Assembly: GCA_038277395.1 (NCBI GenBank)
Contig: CM076190.1
Location: forward strand, 238,631,177-238,695,176
Direction of reading: 5' to 3'
From: Dryocosmus kuriphilus
Lineage: Eukaryota; Arthropoda; Insecta; Hymenoptera; Cynipidae
DNA length: 64,000 nucleotides
A program made the translations under genes and the position numbers. Positions 11,141 through 22,585 of the stretch are shown piece by piece (the first letter of the stretch is position 1; each line of letters opens with the position of its first letter). Below the pieces are notes generated by a model. The model was not told the DNA's origin. It saw nothing but the letters and a program-made list of their open reading frames with translations, and ran no database searches.

Positions 11141-12268
11141 AAAATGACCGAAAGAGTTGAACAGCGAATTTGAATCAATTTTTGATTTAAACTTGAAAGC
11201 ACTTGTGCGGAAACAGTTGAAATGACCCAAAAGGCCTTTGGATATGACTGTATGAGTAAAAGCCGGATATATGAGTGATACAAGCGGTTTAAAGATGGTC
11301 GTCAATCTGTTGACAGGGATTCGCGTTGCTGCCGTCCTTCAAGCACAAAAACACCGGCAAATATCGAGCGTGTGCGACTTGCGATGAAAGAAGATCGTCA
11401 GTAGACTGTGCGAGAACTAGAATATGATCTTAGAATTCCGAAAGCTAATGATTGCGAAAGTTTAACCGAGAAACTGGGAATGACTCGGTTATGTCCAAAA
11501 TTCACTCTAAAATTGCTCACAGAAGAGCAGAAAAAGCTTCGCTTTGAAGTCGTTCAGGACAACTTGGAAACGGTTTCTGATGACGAAAATGTTCTCAAAA
11601 AGATTACTACTTGTGATGAGTCGTGAGTTTATGGATATGATCTCTAAACAAAATAACAGTTTTCACAGTGATATAATCCATCCGAGCCACGACCGAGAAG
11701 AGCACGTCAAATTCGGAGCAATACCAAGTCAATGCTGATTGCTTTTTTCGATTGTGAAGGCGTTGCGCACCACGAATACGCTCCTATAGGTCAGTCAATC
11801 AATAGAGAATTTCATCGCGAAGTTCTAAAAGGATTGCGTGACGCAATTAGATGAAAGCGGCCTCAGCTTTGTTCAAGCGGTGACTGGCTTCATGCCCACG
11901 GTAATGTGCCAGCGCATTCATCGAAACTTGTGCTGCAATACTTGACAAAGCACAAAGTCGTACAACTTTTCCAGCCTCCGTACAGTCCCGGTATATCTTC
12001 CTGTGACTTTTGGCTATTTCAAAAGTTGAAAAATCGATTCAAAGGACACCGATTTGACGAAATGGGGACGACTCAAGCAAGTGCGTCGACTGCATTGAAG
12101 GCTATTTCGACAACGGACTTCCAGGACTGCTTCAGGAAGTGAAAACATCGCTCGGAGCGCATCGTTCAATCAATTGGGCAGTATTTTAAAGGATGTCACA
12201 CCCCGGATGACGAAGAATAACACCAGCCTAGAGGTATGAAGGTATTGCGGATAATTTTCGAACAGACC
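11141..12268 (+). mobile_element. Mariner family A, copy 2 (5' truncated, decayed)
   Basis: Starts abruptly at the transposase start (ATG at 11144); the left terminal repeat and 5' leader are missing. The right end 'ggataattttcgaacagacc' is present at 12249-12268. The body has several in-frame stops (after EQRI, IYE, DRQ and CDES). All three catalytic positions can be checked: CDES keeps the first Asp, the second is Gly (HGNVPAH) and the third is Gly (SPGISSCDF), so it was inactive well before now. The U2 equivalent is 27134-28463; U3 lacks it. Confidence 0.85.
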
Positions 12269-12429
12269 TCGTACTAACATTGAAGTCTAATTAAGCCTAT
12301 TCGATAGAAACATGCATACTGATATAAACCCCGAACGAAAGATCAAGGTAAAAGAAAAAGAAAAAGAGATAAAGATCTAAGAAGGTATTAGTTGTTTTCG
12401 TGAGCGAGTGTTGAAAATTTAGGGATTGA
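12269..12429. other. Spacer before CR1-like LINE
   Basis: About 160 bp with a purine-rich run (ggtaaaagaaaaagaaaaagag), shared with 28464-28640 in U2. It probably contains the short 3' tail of the LINE. Confidence 0.4.
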
Positions 12430-13915
12430 CAATAATTTATTTCAATCATAGGGTTCGAAGAGTTACTCAGAAGTTTGAGAAAAGATTTTTAAGTTGATAC
12501 AAGGAAGAAGAATTTCTGATTTCAGATGGTAATTTGTTCCATAAATGGGCATCTCTAGCAATGAACGACTTTTGAGGTTTCGATTTTAAATATCGGTGTC
12601 CTATTACGTAACTTAGACTGAAACTGCGGGTCCCCATAAATAAGTTGAAACAAGTTAAGAAGATATTGGAAGGCTTGATTCCGAGGTATATTGTAAAGCA
12701 GTTACTCGTAAAGAATTGGTTCCTCTTAGCCACACTGAGCTGTCCCGCTTTTTGACGGTAACATTTCATATGCTCATACTTTGGTAAGTTGTATATAAAA
12801 CGAAAACAGGCATTAAACAAATGCTCAAGTTTTAAGCTTAAGTCATCCGTCAAATCGCCATGCACTATGCAGCCATCGTCAAAATGCGGAAGCATCAGGC
12901 TCTTGACAAAAAGTATTTGAGTGCAAGTAGCCAGTGGGTCTTTACTCCTAAATAAATGATGTAGTATTTCGTAAGTTTTCCTGGAGATATGTTCCATTTG
13001 TTCCTTCTAGGACAAGTTACGATTAAAGAAATATCCCAGATCTCTCACAAGCTTCGAGAATAAAATTTTAAGACATTCTACGTGAAGTGGCGTATAAGTT
13101 ACCAGAGAATCAAGCGACGGGAAGTTGGAAGGCCCAGTAACAGTAGCTTGGGTTTTGCCCGGGTTAAGAGCAAGTCTATTCCTCTAAGCCCAAAGGACAA
13201 CTCTACCATCTATCTAATTCATCTATTCCGGCAAATAAAGTTTGAAATCATCAGAATATTTATGATATTTACAGTGCTTACGTTCGCTACCAAGATGGTA
13301 GGTATACAGATTACAGAATGGAGCCCTGAGGTAACCTACTTCTTACCCTCCACCAGTCCGAGTGTCTACCTTTACTATTGGTGATTCTATGCGACCGAAG
13401 ATTGAGATAAGATTGAAACCATTTGATGAGAGAAACTGAGATATTAAAAGACTTAAGCTTTTGTACCAGCACTTTGTGATTAACCATATCAAAAGCCTTT
13501 GAAATATCAAACAGAACGATAATAGAGATCTCCTCTTTATCCATTGCACTCTTAAGGTCAGTAGTTACATTGAGGGAAGCAGTAAGGGTGCTGTTTTTGG
13601 CCCAAAATCCAGATTGGAGCGGGTCAATGATGTTGGTTGTATTGAGAAATTTGAATAGCTGATGATGTGCGAATAGTTTGGATAAAGAGCAAAGTATGGA
13701 AATCGGCCGAAAGTCCCTCGGAGGATTAGAATTTGTCATTTTAGGTATTAGGAAAACTACACAATCTAACATTTTAGGTAATGATTCAGAAAAAGACGCG
13801 TATATTTTCGCTTTTACTTTAACTTCAAGAACTTTCTGGTTCTGAAATTCTAACAAATTTCCTGTCAACAGGATACACATATCAGAAAATTTCATGAAAC
13901 TCACTTTCATGCTGA
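12430..13915 (-). mobile_element. CR1/Jockey-like LINE fragment, U1
   Basis: A minus-strand reverse transcriptase fragment, truncated at the 5' end. In order from 13910 it shows IPKMTNSNPPRDFRPISIL, LQSGFWAKNSTLTASLNVT, LFDISKAFDMVNH, LPQGSILGSILF, then a YADD-like box mutated to YSDD near 13245, LALNPGKTQA, and the C-terminal FIYNLPKYEHM and YQLKNLFSNF. Stops and a frameshift near 13300 break the frame. This RT pattern is of the CR1/Jockey group; the endonuclease part is absent. Orthologous copies are in U2 and U3. Confidence 0.85.
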
Positions 13916-14391
13916 CACGAACTAATTTCGGATTTGCGCAAATTCTTCAACCATTAAGAACACTTTAGAATTTAACTTTTTACGTCATGATTCAGAGAAA
14001 GGGGCACATATTTCTGCTTACACTTTAATACAAAGTAATTTCTGCTTCCGAAATTCTAACAAGTTTTCTATTAGTAGGGATACTTTTCAAATCAAATTTT
14101 TATAACATATTCTGGATTACCCCCAAGATAAATTCAGATTAAATTCGTACTCACTTGGGCGAGATTTATTGTTTTAAAAAAAAAATAGAAGTTGGAATAA
14201 AATTCGGTTTAGTTGTTATTTTTTACACATTATACTATTATATTCACCAGTAAAATTAAGGACAATCGACAATGACAAGACCAGCGTATAAATGATGTTC
14301 ATCTTTTCAAACTAGAAGAAAAATGGATAATCCTTTCTTGAAAAATTTTGTTAACAGTGCACATTAAATGAATATTCTGCTGCTTTTTTAG
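13916..14391. other. Degenerate repeat 5' of LINE and conserved spacer
   Basis: 13740-14100 contains two diverged copies of a roughly 170-bp unit ('gaaattctaacaa-tttcct', 'tttcatgaaactcac'), one of them inside the LINE fragment. Related units occur at 26330-26480 and 26870-26960. 14100-14391 is unique-looking sequence shared by all three units and ends in a pyrimidine tract. No gene is seen. Confidence 0.5.
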
Positions 14392-14484
14392 ATTACACAC
14401 ACATATTATAATTGTTATCTCCTGAATTATATGCGTTTAGCTTATCCTCCTGCAATACTTGAATTTCCAAAAATCAGTTTCAAG
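14392..14484 (+). other. Candidate internal exon, U1
   Basis: A 93-bp stretch between a good acceptor (tgctttttttag) and a donor-like site. In U2 (30606-30698) it is also 93 bp, with donor AAG/GTGAGA; in U3 (45294-45384) it is 91 bp with the strong donor AAG/GTAAGA. In U1 the donor has changed to ATAAGA. U1 and U2 are open in phase 0 (core YMRLAYPPAILEFPKISFK in U1); U3 is shifted by the 2-bp loss. I do not recognise the peptide. It may be an exon of an unknown gene or chance. Confidence 0.25.
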
Positions 14485-15644
14485 ATAAGAAACATCGTGA
14501 GGCGCATAAATATTCCCAGAATTTCATTTCGCATATATTTATTGTCTCCGAAAACGAAGTTACAGGGCGTCCATATATTACTTAATGTTTCTAGGTGTGC
14601 ACACGCACCGTCTCCAGAAATATACACCTAGTTCTATAATTAAGAACTTTTACGGACTTCCAAGGGATTTTAAAGGACTTTAGAAATATTTTCAAGGGAT
14701 TTTAGGGTATTTCAAAAGATCAAAAGAGGCTTTAAAGGACCTTGATGAATTTCAAGGGGATTTTAGATTTTTTATTATTCATACTAAAGGGATGGGTTAC
14801 ACATAATCTAGGGATTTTTTTAAACACCATTGATAATTCTGAATGGAGCTAGATATCAAAACAATGTATTTGCAGCAAAGAAATCCAAAATCTTAAGCTA
14901 CGTGTCATATGGCGAACCATTCTTTGCATTCGCTATCGGGCAAAGGAGTATTTGAGAAGCTAAAAAAAAAGGTTGCCAGGCACAAAAATTCGGGACATTT
15001 CATGTACGTGTATTATTTCTACGGTATTGATTATTTTATTATAATATTGAATCAGCAATAGATTAAACAAACGAGAGGGACGATCGCTCCGATTGCCACT
15101 CGGTGGGTCCACCCCTGTTCTAGGGCTAGATGTCCGGAATGATAATACTTTAGAGAGTAAGTATTTTAACAACACGAGCTCTTAAAATAGTCAAAGACTC
15201 AAAAATATAGAAGCGGTGATTTCAACTCTTAAATGTGAACAATTTCCCGAAAAATGATATATTTTTTCATAGTATTGGATATAACCTCCTTTGTAAGGAT
15301 ACCAATTTGTATGGCAAATGTAAGCCACTATTACACAAGATAAAAATATGTAGTTATAACTAGCAAATAGGACCGTATGTACAAAAGGGTTAATTCTGAA
15401 GTTTCTATAGGTAGTATATACTTAGTAAACACGGAAAATTTTCAGATATTAGATGAATAATCGTTCTCCTTCGACTGTATTTATTCTAGATAATAAGTGA
15501 AACCTTGTTATATGTCAGAAGGCATAATTCAATATACCACGGAATGTTTTACAATTTTTCGTACTGGTGGACTCAGAAAGACATTGACAAACAAAAACGA
15601 AGCAAAGAATCTCACACGATATACAGATGGTCTCCAAAAGTTAA
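14485..15644. other. Conserved upstream region of secreted gene, U1
   Basis: Shared with 30699-31931 and 45385-46620. It contains the 'aagggattttaaaggac' degenerate repeat (14650-14770) and a block around 14960-15175 whose minus strand stays open for 71 codons in U1 and U3 but is shifted by 1 bp in U2, so coding is doubtful. U2 and U3 have about 70 bp near 31390 and 46080 that U1 lacks. It may hold regulatory sequence for the promoter that follows. Confidence 0.4.
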
Positions 15645-15652
15645 TATATAGC
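15645..15652 (+). promoter_or_regulatory. TATA box of secreted-protein gene, U1
   Basis: TATATAGC lies exactly 81 bp before the ATG. The identical octamer lies 81 bp before the ATG in U2 (31932) and U3 (46621). 'tcattttaaggcacaca' about 25-30 bp downstream is a plausible initiator region. Confidence 0.6.
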
Positions 15653-15725
15653 AATCACTTTTCATTTTAAGGCACACACGAAAATTTCCAGATTTCTATT
15701 CGATTATTACCTGTATTCCGGGAAA

Positions 15726-15783
15726 ATGAAGGCTATTTCTGGCATTTTACTCTTTGCATTCGTTGGATGCCTTCATTTTACAG
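15726..15783 (+). CDS. Signal-peptide exon of secreted protein, U1
   Basis: First coding exon of a predicted secreted protein. The 58-bp exon reads MKAISGILLFAFVGCLHFT, a short basic start, a hydrophobic core (about residues 4-15) and a polar end: a textbook secretory signal. It ends CAG/GTAAAT, a good splice donor, in phase 1. The intron starts with GTAAATCAGGTG and was hit 14 bp later by a mariner. The three tandem copies keep the length, phase, donor and promoter spacing while differing at a few codons, as expected of real paralogues. The mature part lies in downstream exons that I could not identify, so the function is unknown. Confidence 0.6.
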
Positions 15784-15914
15784 GTAAATCAGGTGTACAA
15801 GTATGAAATTTGGATTTCAGAAATAGATGGCGCACCAATGCAGCTTGTGCTATAAAGATTTGTCACTCAGCCATTTTGTTGCGTCATCGACAAGTGTCAA
15901 ACGCTTGAGTGTTA

Positions 15915-17104
15915 CGAGGCACGTCCAGAAAGTAAATGTACTGGTATTCTCGCAGCTGTAGGGAATACTTTTTCGACACGCTGGCAACACTCCAGCGTAG
16001 CTCGAACACTCCCCTTCAAAACGAGATCAATCCGAGGTTAGTGTGTTGCAAACTCTTGACGCAGTAGCATCTCACGCGAAAAATGTCGATCGTATCTCCC
16101 GCGAAATTCTCCTGCGAAATTCGCGCCGTCATTCGCTACCTCGTTGTGAAGAGAAAAGCTCCAGTTGAGATTTATAATTAGGTAAAAAATGTTTACGTCC
16201 GTGACAATCGCAGATTGACGTTAGATGATCTTTCTGCGATGTTTCCGCAAATCTCCAGATCGCTGTTACGCGCAACAATCACAGAAACTCTCAGATATCG
16301 GAAATTGTCTGCGAGATGGGTCTCAAAACAGCTGACAGAACAGCACAAGTTGAATCGAGTGCAGAGCTCTAAAGAGTTTTTGGAGCGCTACAAACTCAAT
16401 GACGATGATTTTCTCTACTCTATTGTTATTGGAGACGAAACTTGGCTGCCCACTGCACGCCTGAAACTAAGAGGCAGTCTCAACAATTGCGCAACATCTT
16501 GTCACCGTCCGCCAAGGAATTCAAAACCACAATTTCAGCCAAAAAAATCATGGCATACATGTTTTGGGACCATGAAGGCATAATTTTGATTGAATATCTG
16601 CCTTACCGGGAGACCATAAAAGCGGCAAGATACTGTGAGACGCCGAAAAAATTGAAAAGGGCGATTCAGAATATAAGCAGTGGCATGCTGACGAAGGGAG
16701 TCTGCTTGCTGCATGACAATGCCAACCCTCACACGGCCAACGCCACGAAGTAACTCCTGGACTCTTTTGTTTGACTTGTTTGTTTGACTCTTTTCCCCTG
16801 ACCTGGCCCCTTCAGATTTCCATCTCTTCACTTCCCTGAAGGTGCACATTTGTGGAAACAAGGATTCAACGGACGAGGATGTGAAGAAGGAGGTGGAGAA
16901 GTTGGCGAAAGAGCTGGCGGGAGACTTCTTCGAGGCAGGCTTCAAAAAATTGATCCCGCGGATCACCACTTGCATTAAGAGGGATGGTGAATATGTCGAA
17001 AAATAAATTATATATGTACAAGTGTAACCAACTAAGTTTTTGTTTTAATATATTTTTTTGAAGCCTACATAAATTGAGTACACTTACTTTCTGGACGTGC
17101 CTCG
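15915..17104 (+). mobile_element. Mariner family B, inserted in U1 only (decayed)
   Basis: A 1190-bp mariner with TA on both sides (15913-14, 17105-06) and inverted ends 'gaggcacgtccagaaagtaa'. U2 has the uninterrupted site (gaatgttatattgaaaaag near 32197), which proves the boundaries. The transposase starts at 16084 (MSIVSPAKFSCEIRAVIRYL); a TAG follows EIYN, and part of the HTH region is deleted. Then come PQISRSLLRATITETLRY, IGDETW (first Asp), LLHDNANPHTA (second Asp), and near 16798 SPDLAPSDFHLF after a frameshift (third Asp). The end is EYVEK-stop near 17005. Several frameshifts make it inactive. Confidence 0.88.
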
Positions 17105-17849
17105 TATATTGGAAAAGTATGTGCAAAGTGTTGTGGTGGTGTACTAAACATGTCAAAATTTATACCAAATAAAGAACATTCGCGGAAAGCATTAATTTCT
17201 TGTTTCAATTTGAAGAAAACTGCTGCTTAATCATGCCGATTACTTCGATAAGCTTACGGTGAACATGCTCTGTCACAAGATACGTGCGGACGATGGGTTC
17301 GGCGTTTCAAAAGTGGTGACTTCGGTGTTACAGATGTTGTTTTTGCGATTTTACATTTGCCTCTGGTTCAACTCATGTGTGGTACCAATCTTACGGTCTT
17401 CTGAATCTTTCTCATGGTCGAAGATGGTTGACAAACACAAAAACAACTCGCAAAGCAATTGGGCGTTAGTCAACAAGCTGTTTCCAATCGCCTATGAGAG
17501 ATGGGAAAGATTCAGAAGAACATTAGATGGGTGCTATATTAGTTGTATGACAAGCAAATGGAAAATAGCAAAAAACAACATTTGCAACATCGAAGTCACC
17601 AGTTTTCGAACGCTGAAACCATCGCTCACACGTATCTTTCGATGAAGCATGTTCACCGTAAGCTTCTCGAAGTGACAGGCATGATTCAGCAGCAGTCTTC
17701 TTCAAATGGAAACAAAAAATTAATGCTGTTTGCGAATGCCCTTTATTTGGTATAAATTTTGATATATTGAATACAGCAACACAATACTCTGCACACATTT
17801 TTTCAATATAATACTCGTGCATGTCTGACACGTATCGATAACGCAACAA

Positions 17850-19134
17850 TGTCACGTCCCGAGCTAAGGTGAGGGTAGTGGGTATTTTTGTTTAAGGGAG
17901 GTTAGGTTTGCTGATTACGTCAGGGTGGTAAGGCCTGACAATTTGTGGGATCGTTGTCACTTATCAACCCAAGGGGATTGTATCATATGCACTTGACAAT
18001 GTAGGCAAAATATATGAACAGTGTATGTTTGTTAGCTCTAAAAGAATTATAATGAAATGTTTACAGGTTATAATATTCACTAAACTTACTTGAGTACCTT
18101 TCCTGTGGAAAGGGCGAGACAAAAGAATGAAATATACTTTTGATGGTTGGCTAAAGTTGAGGGTAGTTTTGGGACGAATCCACTCAACAATCGAGCGATA
18201 CACGACACGTGTCAGTGGCGAATCCACTCGTAAGTCCTTATCACAGTAGTTAACACCGCGGACTTTTACTGTGACGGCTTATTCGACGACCTGCTAGTAG
18301 CCTAGGTCGAAGGGACACTTGCTCAGCGATTCCGTACTTGTAACGGTGGACGCGGACGAACGCGAAGCGTACTGCGAACTTTCTAAGACGACTTTGACGA
18401 ACGCGATTCGTACTGGTTACAACACGACGGTATACTTGCTGGAACAGAACTGACAATTGATGGTTACTGTTTGGGGGTTTATATATACCCCATTTCCTAT
18501 AGGAATCGAAAATCTTGTCAACGGCACGTACGGTAAGAAATCTTGTCATTCTCACGTATTTTAATAATCTTGGTAATAGTCACGTTCGTCGGTCAATCTC
18601 GCGAGAGGCACGCGCGCTTCGATTCTTGACTATGCTTGTGTGTGTCATCTTCGCTAATCAAGTGCCCTTTTACCTTGCTATTGATACAAGTATCGATGTT
18701 TACTATGAGTTATTTCTTAATATCTATGTCATATGTAATTTTATGTCTAGGATTACAATTTATTAATTTGAAGCATGTATAAATTCGCATATATTCGTAT
18801 ATATGCGTGTACGTACATACATTTATTGGTTATTGCAAAAAGTGATATGTCGATATCGATCCAAGTATTCAAATTTGTTGCGTGATTTCATTGTACTACT
18901 CGTCTATGTTAAACTTGGATATGTTATCGACATAAAAGGTCTTATGGTAATGTGTCTCTAAATTACTCGCGTTTGCTTTCTTATCGACCGCTGTGTGATT
19001 ACCATGTGTTGACGTATGATCATAAGTAGCTACTTGACTTGCCTGTCAAGTTGCGCATTTTACCGCTTGAACTCTTATTCGTAGATAAGGTCGATTTCAA
19101 CTAAACTCAAAATTTAAATTTTGCGGATGTGACA
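17850..19134 (+). mobile_element. Probable solo LTR, inserted in U1 only
   Basis: A 1285-bp insertion in the mariner C derivative, bounded by TGTCACGTCC and GGATGTGACA (inverted ends starting TG and ending CA), with the 4-bp duplication ACAA at 17846-17849 and 19135-19138. U2 has the uninterrupted site near 32940. It has no coding capacity; a TATA-like 'tttatatatacc' lies near 18480, as in LTR promoters. 4-bp duplication and TG...CA ends fit a Gypsy-type solo LTR; a non-autonomous DNA element is the alternative. Confidence 0.65.
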
Positions 19135-19239
19135 ACAAAATGGCTAAACGTCAAATCATTATGGCACAAACTGCATTGGTGCGCCATCTGTTGCTGAAAT
19201 CCGTATTTCATACTTGAACGTTTTAGGGGTTTGAGAGTT

Positions 19240-19500
19240 TTTCAGAACAATTACAAAACAAATCTCTCAAAATCGTGGTCCAGTGACCCCCAAACAATTT
19301 AATCCTCGAAATGAAGCAGCCTCCTTGAAAGATCTCAGGCCTCTTTATGAGGGAACCTACATTTTAGCTTGGGTTCGGAACCACGAGAACCTCGGTAGAA
19401 ATATATATAAAAAATTCGAGTTGTATGCGACTTAAGATTCGAACCCCGGACCTCTTGCTCGCAAGGCCGGCGTACTACCACCTGAGCCACCAAGGCTCAG
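19240..19500 (-). mobile_element. tRNA-derived SINE, U1
   Basis: The minus strand from 19500 reads like a tRNA gene: an A-box region GGTGGCTCAGGTGGTAG (19476-19492), then a B box GGTTCGAATC (19436-19445). The tRNA-like head is followed by about 200 bp of unrelated body ending near 19240. The anticodon stem does not pair properly, so it is not a functional tRNA. The U2 copy is at 33035-33294. Confidence 0.6.
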
Positions 19501-20124
19501 AGTAAACTATACTATTATAGTGAATTAAAATTAATGAGTTCATAAGATCACGGGATTTTATAGGTTACCCGATGATTTAAATGTTTAAAGGGAATTTTTT
19601 AAGAATCACGTACATTTGAAAAATTTCAAAGCAATAAGATTTTCAATCAATCCGAAGCTGAAAAATTTTAAAAGAATTTTGCAAGATTTAAAGTTTTCAT
19701 AGGATTTTCAAAGATATTGCTGATTTGATGATCTTCAAAAGAAATAAAAAGAAAAGAAAATTACAAGGGATTTCAGAAGACTTGAGGGTGTTTAAAGATT
19801 TCAAAGGATTTCACAAGATCAGGGAGTAACTGTGACCTTAACTACACATTTTTCAATTTTGCGTGCATCATAAGGTGTCAAAGGAGCTTTTTGTTGGCTT
19901 ATTCGTGGGCAGAGTGGAAAATGGGGACAAAATTCTGATCAAAACTCTTTAAGTGTGAAAATTTCAAAATTCCAAATTTTTGGGTACTTTCAAGTGCTGT
20001 AACTCTTTTAATTTTGGGTTAACCGAATAGCGTTACAGGACCCTTTGTCGTATTTTTAAGGGGGGGGGGGGCTATAACCTGATTAGAGCTATTCAAATTT
20101 GAAATTTCGACTTTCCCAAATTGC
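19501..20124. other. A+T-rich spacer with G tract, U1
   Basis: Degenerate 'gattttcaaagatatt' repeats (19560-19830) and a G12 tract at 20060-20071. It is colinear with 33295-33950 in U2, where the tract is G33. No gene is seen. U1 has lost the sequence equivalent to about 33930-35265 of U2. Confidence 0.5.
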
Positions 20125-22410
20125 CTCTCGCCTCGTTGTTACGAAGTGCTATTTTGCTCCCCTCTCCCCTTTTCAGCTTCTCTTCAAACTTCCAGGCTCT
20201 TTTGATTTGTCTAGTTACCATTTTTTCCCTTCCTACTTCTTCCCTTAACATATATCCTGGGTAACTCTAACTAACCCCCATTACCTACCTCATAAATCTG
20301 TCATGCAAACTTTCCACTTTCCTATGTTCCTACCATCTCCAGGCTTCTACTCCATAACACAACACTGCCCAAATCAACGCTTCGAAAAGCCAGACCCTCA
20401 TCCTCCACTCGTCACTAAACCTTCTCTTTCCTTCACTCTATACTTGTCCCATTACTTTACTTACCCCTTCTATCCGTTTCCTTACCTGTAACTCGTTTCA
20501 CTCTCCTGCCTGAAACCAAAAACCTAGGTAACAAGACTCTTTCACAGTTTCTGCTACTTGTCTGTACATTTTCAACGCGTAATTTATTTTTGTCTTTCTA
20601 CTTTTGAGGCACATCACCTTTGTCTTTTCTACGTTCACTGTCAAATTTTTTCTCCCACATACTCTTCAAAAATTCTCGTTATTAGGCTCATCCCCTTTTC
20701 ATCATCTGCTAATAAAACCACGTAGTCCGCATATGCTAGGGACTATAATTTGCTATTACCCAAAACAGTCCTCCCTTTCCATTTATCCTTTAGCTTCCCT
20801 TCTAAGTCTGCCAGCAGCATATTAAGAAGTAGCGAACTCAATGGACATCCTTGCCTCAGACCTCTTCTTGTCCAGAATACCTGCCTTTTTTTCTTTCGTA
20901 TTTCCACCTTTCCACCTTAATACTGGTTTCTGTAAAAATTCCTTTAATCCTCTCCACCAACCTTTCCTCTATGCCCCTCTTTTGAATTGCCTGCCATAAC
21001 ACCTTTCTATTCACTGAATCAAATGCTGCTTTGAAGTCCACGAACAAAGCGACTATTTTCCCTCTCTATCTCCCTAAATTTCTGTTAACCAAGTAGTTGA
21101 ATATGTATATGTTATCTATGGTCCCCATCCCTTTTCTAAATCCCGTCTGATTATGTGGGATACATTCTTTTTGTTCAATCTGACTCTCTAACAGTTTTCT
21201 CAAAATTTCTGCACATATTTTATAACCCACTGGCATGAGAGTGGTCCCTCTACACTCTACCTTTTTTCCATCCCGTTTCTTAACAAGTGGTGCCCCAAAT
21301 CCTGTCATCCACACTTCGGGCCATCCTTCTCCTTTCCAGAATTTGTTGCTGACGTTCCACATCCGTTCCCTTCCCCGTTCTCCATCATACTTCAAAGCTT
21401 CGTACCCCATACCATCATCTCCTATAGCCCTGCTTCTTTCAAGTCTATTTATTGCCTCATCCACGTCTGCTCCTTCTTTTCGTTTCCTTCCTCCATTTCT
21501 CCTTGGACGATCCTCCTCTTTTCCCCTTTACCTTTTTTTTTCTCTCGCAGTTATAGTCCCTTGAAACAATCCGTTCACTCATCCATTTCTCTTTCTTCAT
21601 TCACGCCCTTTCTTTCTCCTCTTTCCCTGTTTATCACCTCCCACAAACTACCTCATTTGATCACTTTTTCTACCTCTACCTTGTATTCCTCCTTTCGGTT
21701 TTGTCTTTTCGTTTCCAGCAACCTCTCATGTTCTCTTTTCCACCTGTTGTGTTCCCCCTCTTTTCCACCTCCTTACACACTCTTTCATTCCTTATTTACT
21801 CTCCCAGAATTCCTTATCCAACCAGCCTCTCTTTTCCCTTTCTTTTTCTCATTTTTGACTACCTCATCCATTAGCTTCTCAGTCGATCCACTTGACTTTT
21901 CGATAATCGAATCTACTCCCTCCTCTTTTTCATACCTACTCTTCTCCATTTCCATATTTTGTTTAAACTCTTTTAATGTATTTACCCCCCATGCTCCCAT
22001 TTTGTGTTAATTCCCCCCCTCTCTCTTTTTTCCATCTGCCACGCTTAATGATACCTCCTTCTAGTGTAGCAATTATCGGGAAGTGCTCGGACCCTATTTC
22101 ACATCCCACTTTCATACTGCCTATGCTATGTCGCATTCTTTCTTCCGCCAAAATGTGATCTATTACTGTTGCTTCCTTGCCTTTAAAAGTGATCTCCCCT
22201 TCCTCATCTCCTTTCATACTGCCATTAAATATAAACCATCCTGTTTCTCCTATCACTTCTAGTAACTTTCTCCCCTCCAGATCCGTCTCCCTGTGTTTGG
22301 AGGTCCTTAAGTAGGCCTCCTTTTCCTCATCTCACGTCCCTCCCCCATGCTCATCAGTCCAGGCATTCAAGTCCCCTCCTATTAGGACCAACTTTTCCCT
22401 CTTTTCCTCC
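20125..22410 (-). mobile_element. LINE with AP endonuclease and RT, U1 (decayed)
   Basis: A minus-strand non-LTR retrotransposon truncated at both ends. From 22400 it shows the endonuclease motif LIGGDLNAW, then ATVIDHILAE and SEHFPI (endonuclease C-terminal part); then AINRLERSRAIGDDGM, NQTGFRKGMGTIDNIY, MFVDFKAAFDSVNRKVLW, and YADY in place of the catalytic YADD near 20730. Many frameshifts and stops are present. The 3' domain is missing because of a deletion relative to U2. The clade is not assigned. It shares the YADY change and both insertion flanks with U2, so it was already present before the duplication. Confidence 0.82.
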
Positions 22411-22467
22411 ATACATCTTTAAATTAATTTCCTGCAGATTTAATTAATCTTTACTTTTTTTCTACAG

Positions 22468-22484
22468 AATATTGTTGCTTCTAA
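22468..22484 (+). other. Candidate terminal exon start, U2
   Basis: Same site as 4299: pyrimidine tract ending ttctacag, then, in phase 1, EYCCF and TAA at 22482. It is the first such site downstream of the U1 secreted exon on the + strand. Weak evidence. Confidence 0.2.
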
Positions 22485-22585
22485 AGTGATTTATTCGCAC
22501 TATTTATTAACTAATAATCGCAGGATTAAACACGAAAGGGATTATGTTATATGATGAATCATGTCTACCATATTTAACATGTCGA

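Larger units (their letters stand above)
15798..19216 (+). mobile_element. Mariner family C derivative, U1, with two nested insertions
   Basis: The outer element has long inverted ends of about 95 bp: 'caagtatgaaatttggattt' at 15798 and its counterpart ending at 19216. Between the ends lie a short transposase piece (MSKFIPNKEHSRKALISC-like, 17150-17230), an inverted middle segment and an HTH piece (KQLGVSQQAVSNRL frame near 17455). It is interrupted at 15915-17104 by mariner B and at 17850-19134 by an LTR. The U2 copy without insertions is 935 bp. Length and structure show a non-functional, rearranged derivative. Confidence 0.78.
4258..22430 (+). repeat. Tandem locus unit U1 of three
   Basis: First of three direct copies of a long unit, recognised because the same features occur in the same order and orientation: mariner (4417), Penelope-like tail (6230), transferase-like exon (6925), satellite, CR1-like LINE (12430), conserved block (14392-15725), secreted-protein exon (15726), intronic mariner and SINE, second LINE (20125-22410). 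The join to U2 lies at the sequence 'ttaatttcctgcag' near 22430, which recurs at the starts of U1 and U3. U1 alone carries a mariner at 15915 and a solo LTR at 17850, and has lost part of the second LINE. Confidence 0.85.

Noticed and set aside
14960..15175. 71-codon minus-strand frame shared by U1 and U3
   Set aside because: U2 has a 1-bp shift that breaks it, and no splice or promoter signal was seen. Sharing alone follows from the duplication.
6925..15783. Joining the secreted-protein exon to the transferase-like exon as one gene because both splice in phase 1
   Set aside because: They lie on opposite strands in all three units, so no normal transcript could contain both.
19432..19500. 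Functional tRNA gene on the minus strand
   Set aside because: A and B boxes are present but the anticodon stem does not pair and the acceptor end is missing. A tRNA-derived SINE is the better call.
20303..22158. Many + strand Ser/Pro/Phe-rich frames (also 34670-36970)
   Set aside because: These are antisense shadows of the minus-strand LINE, whose motifs are clear.
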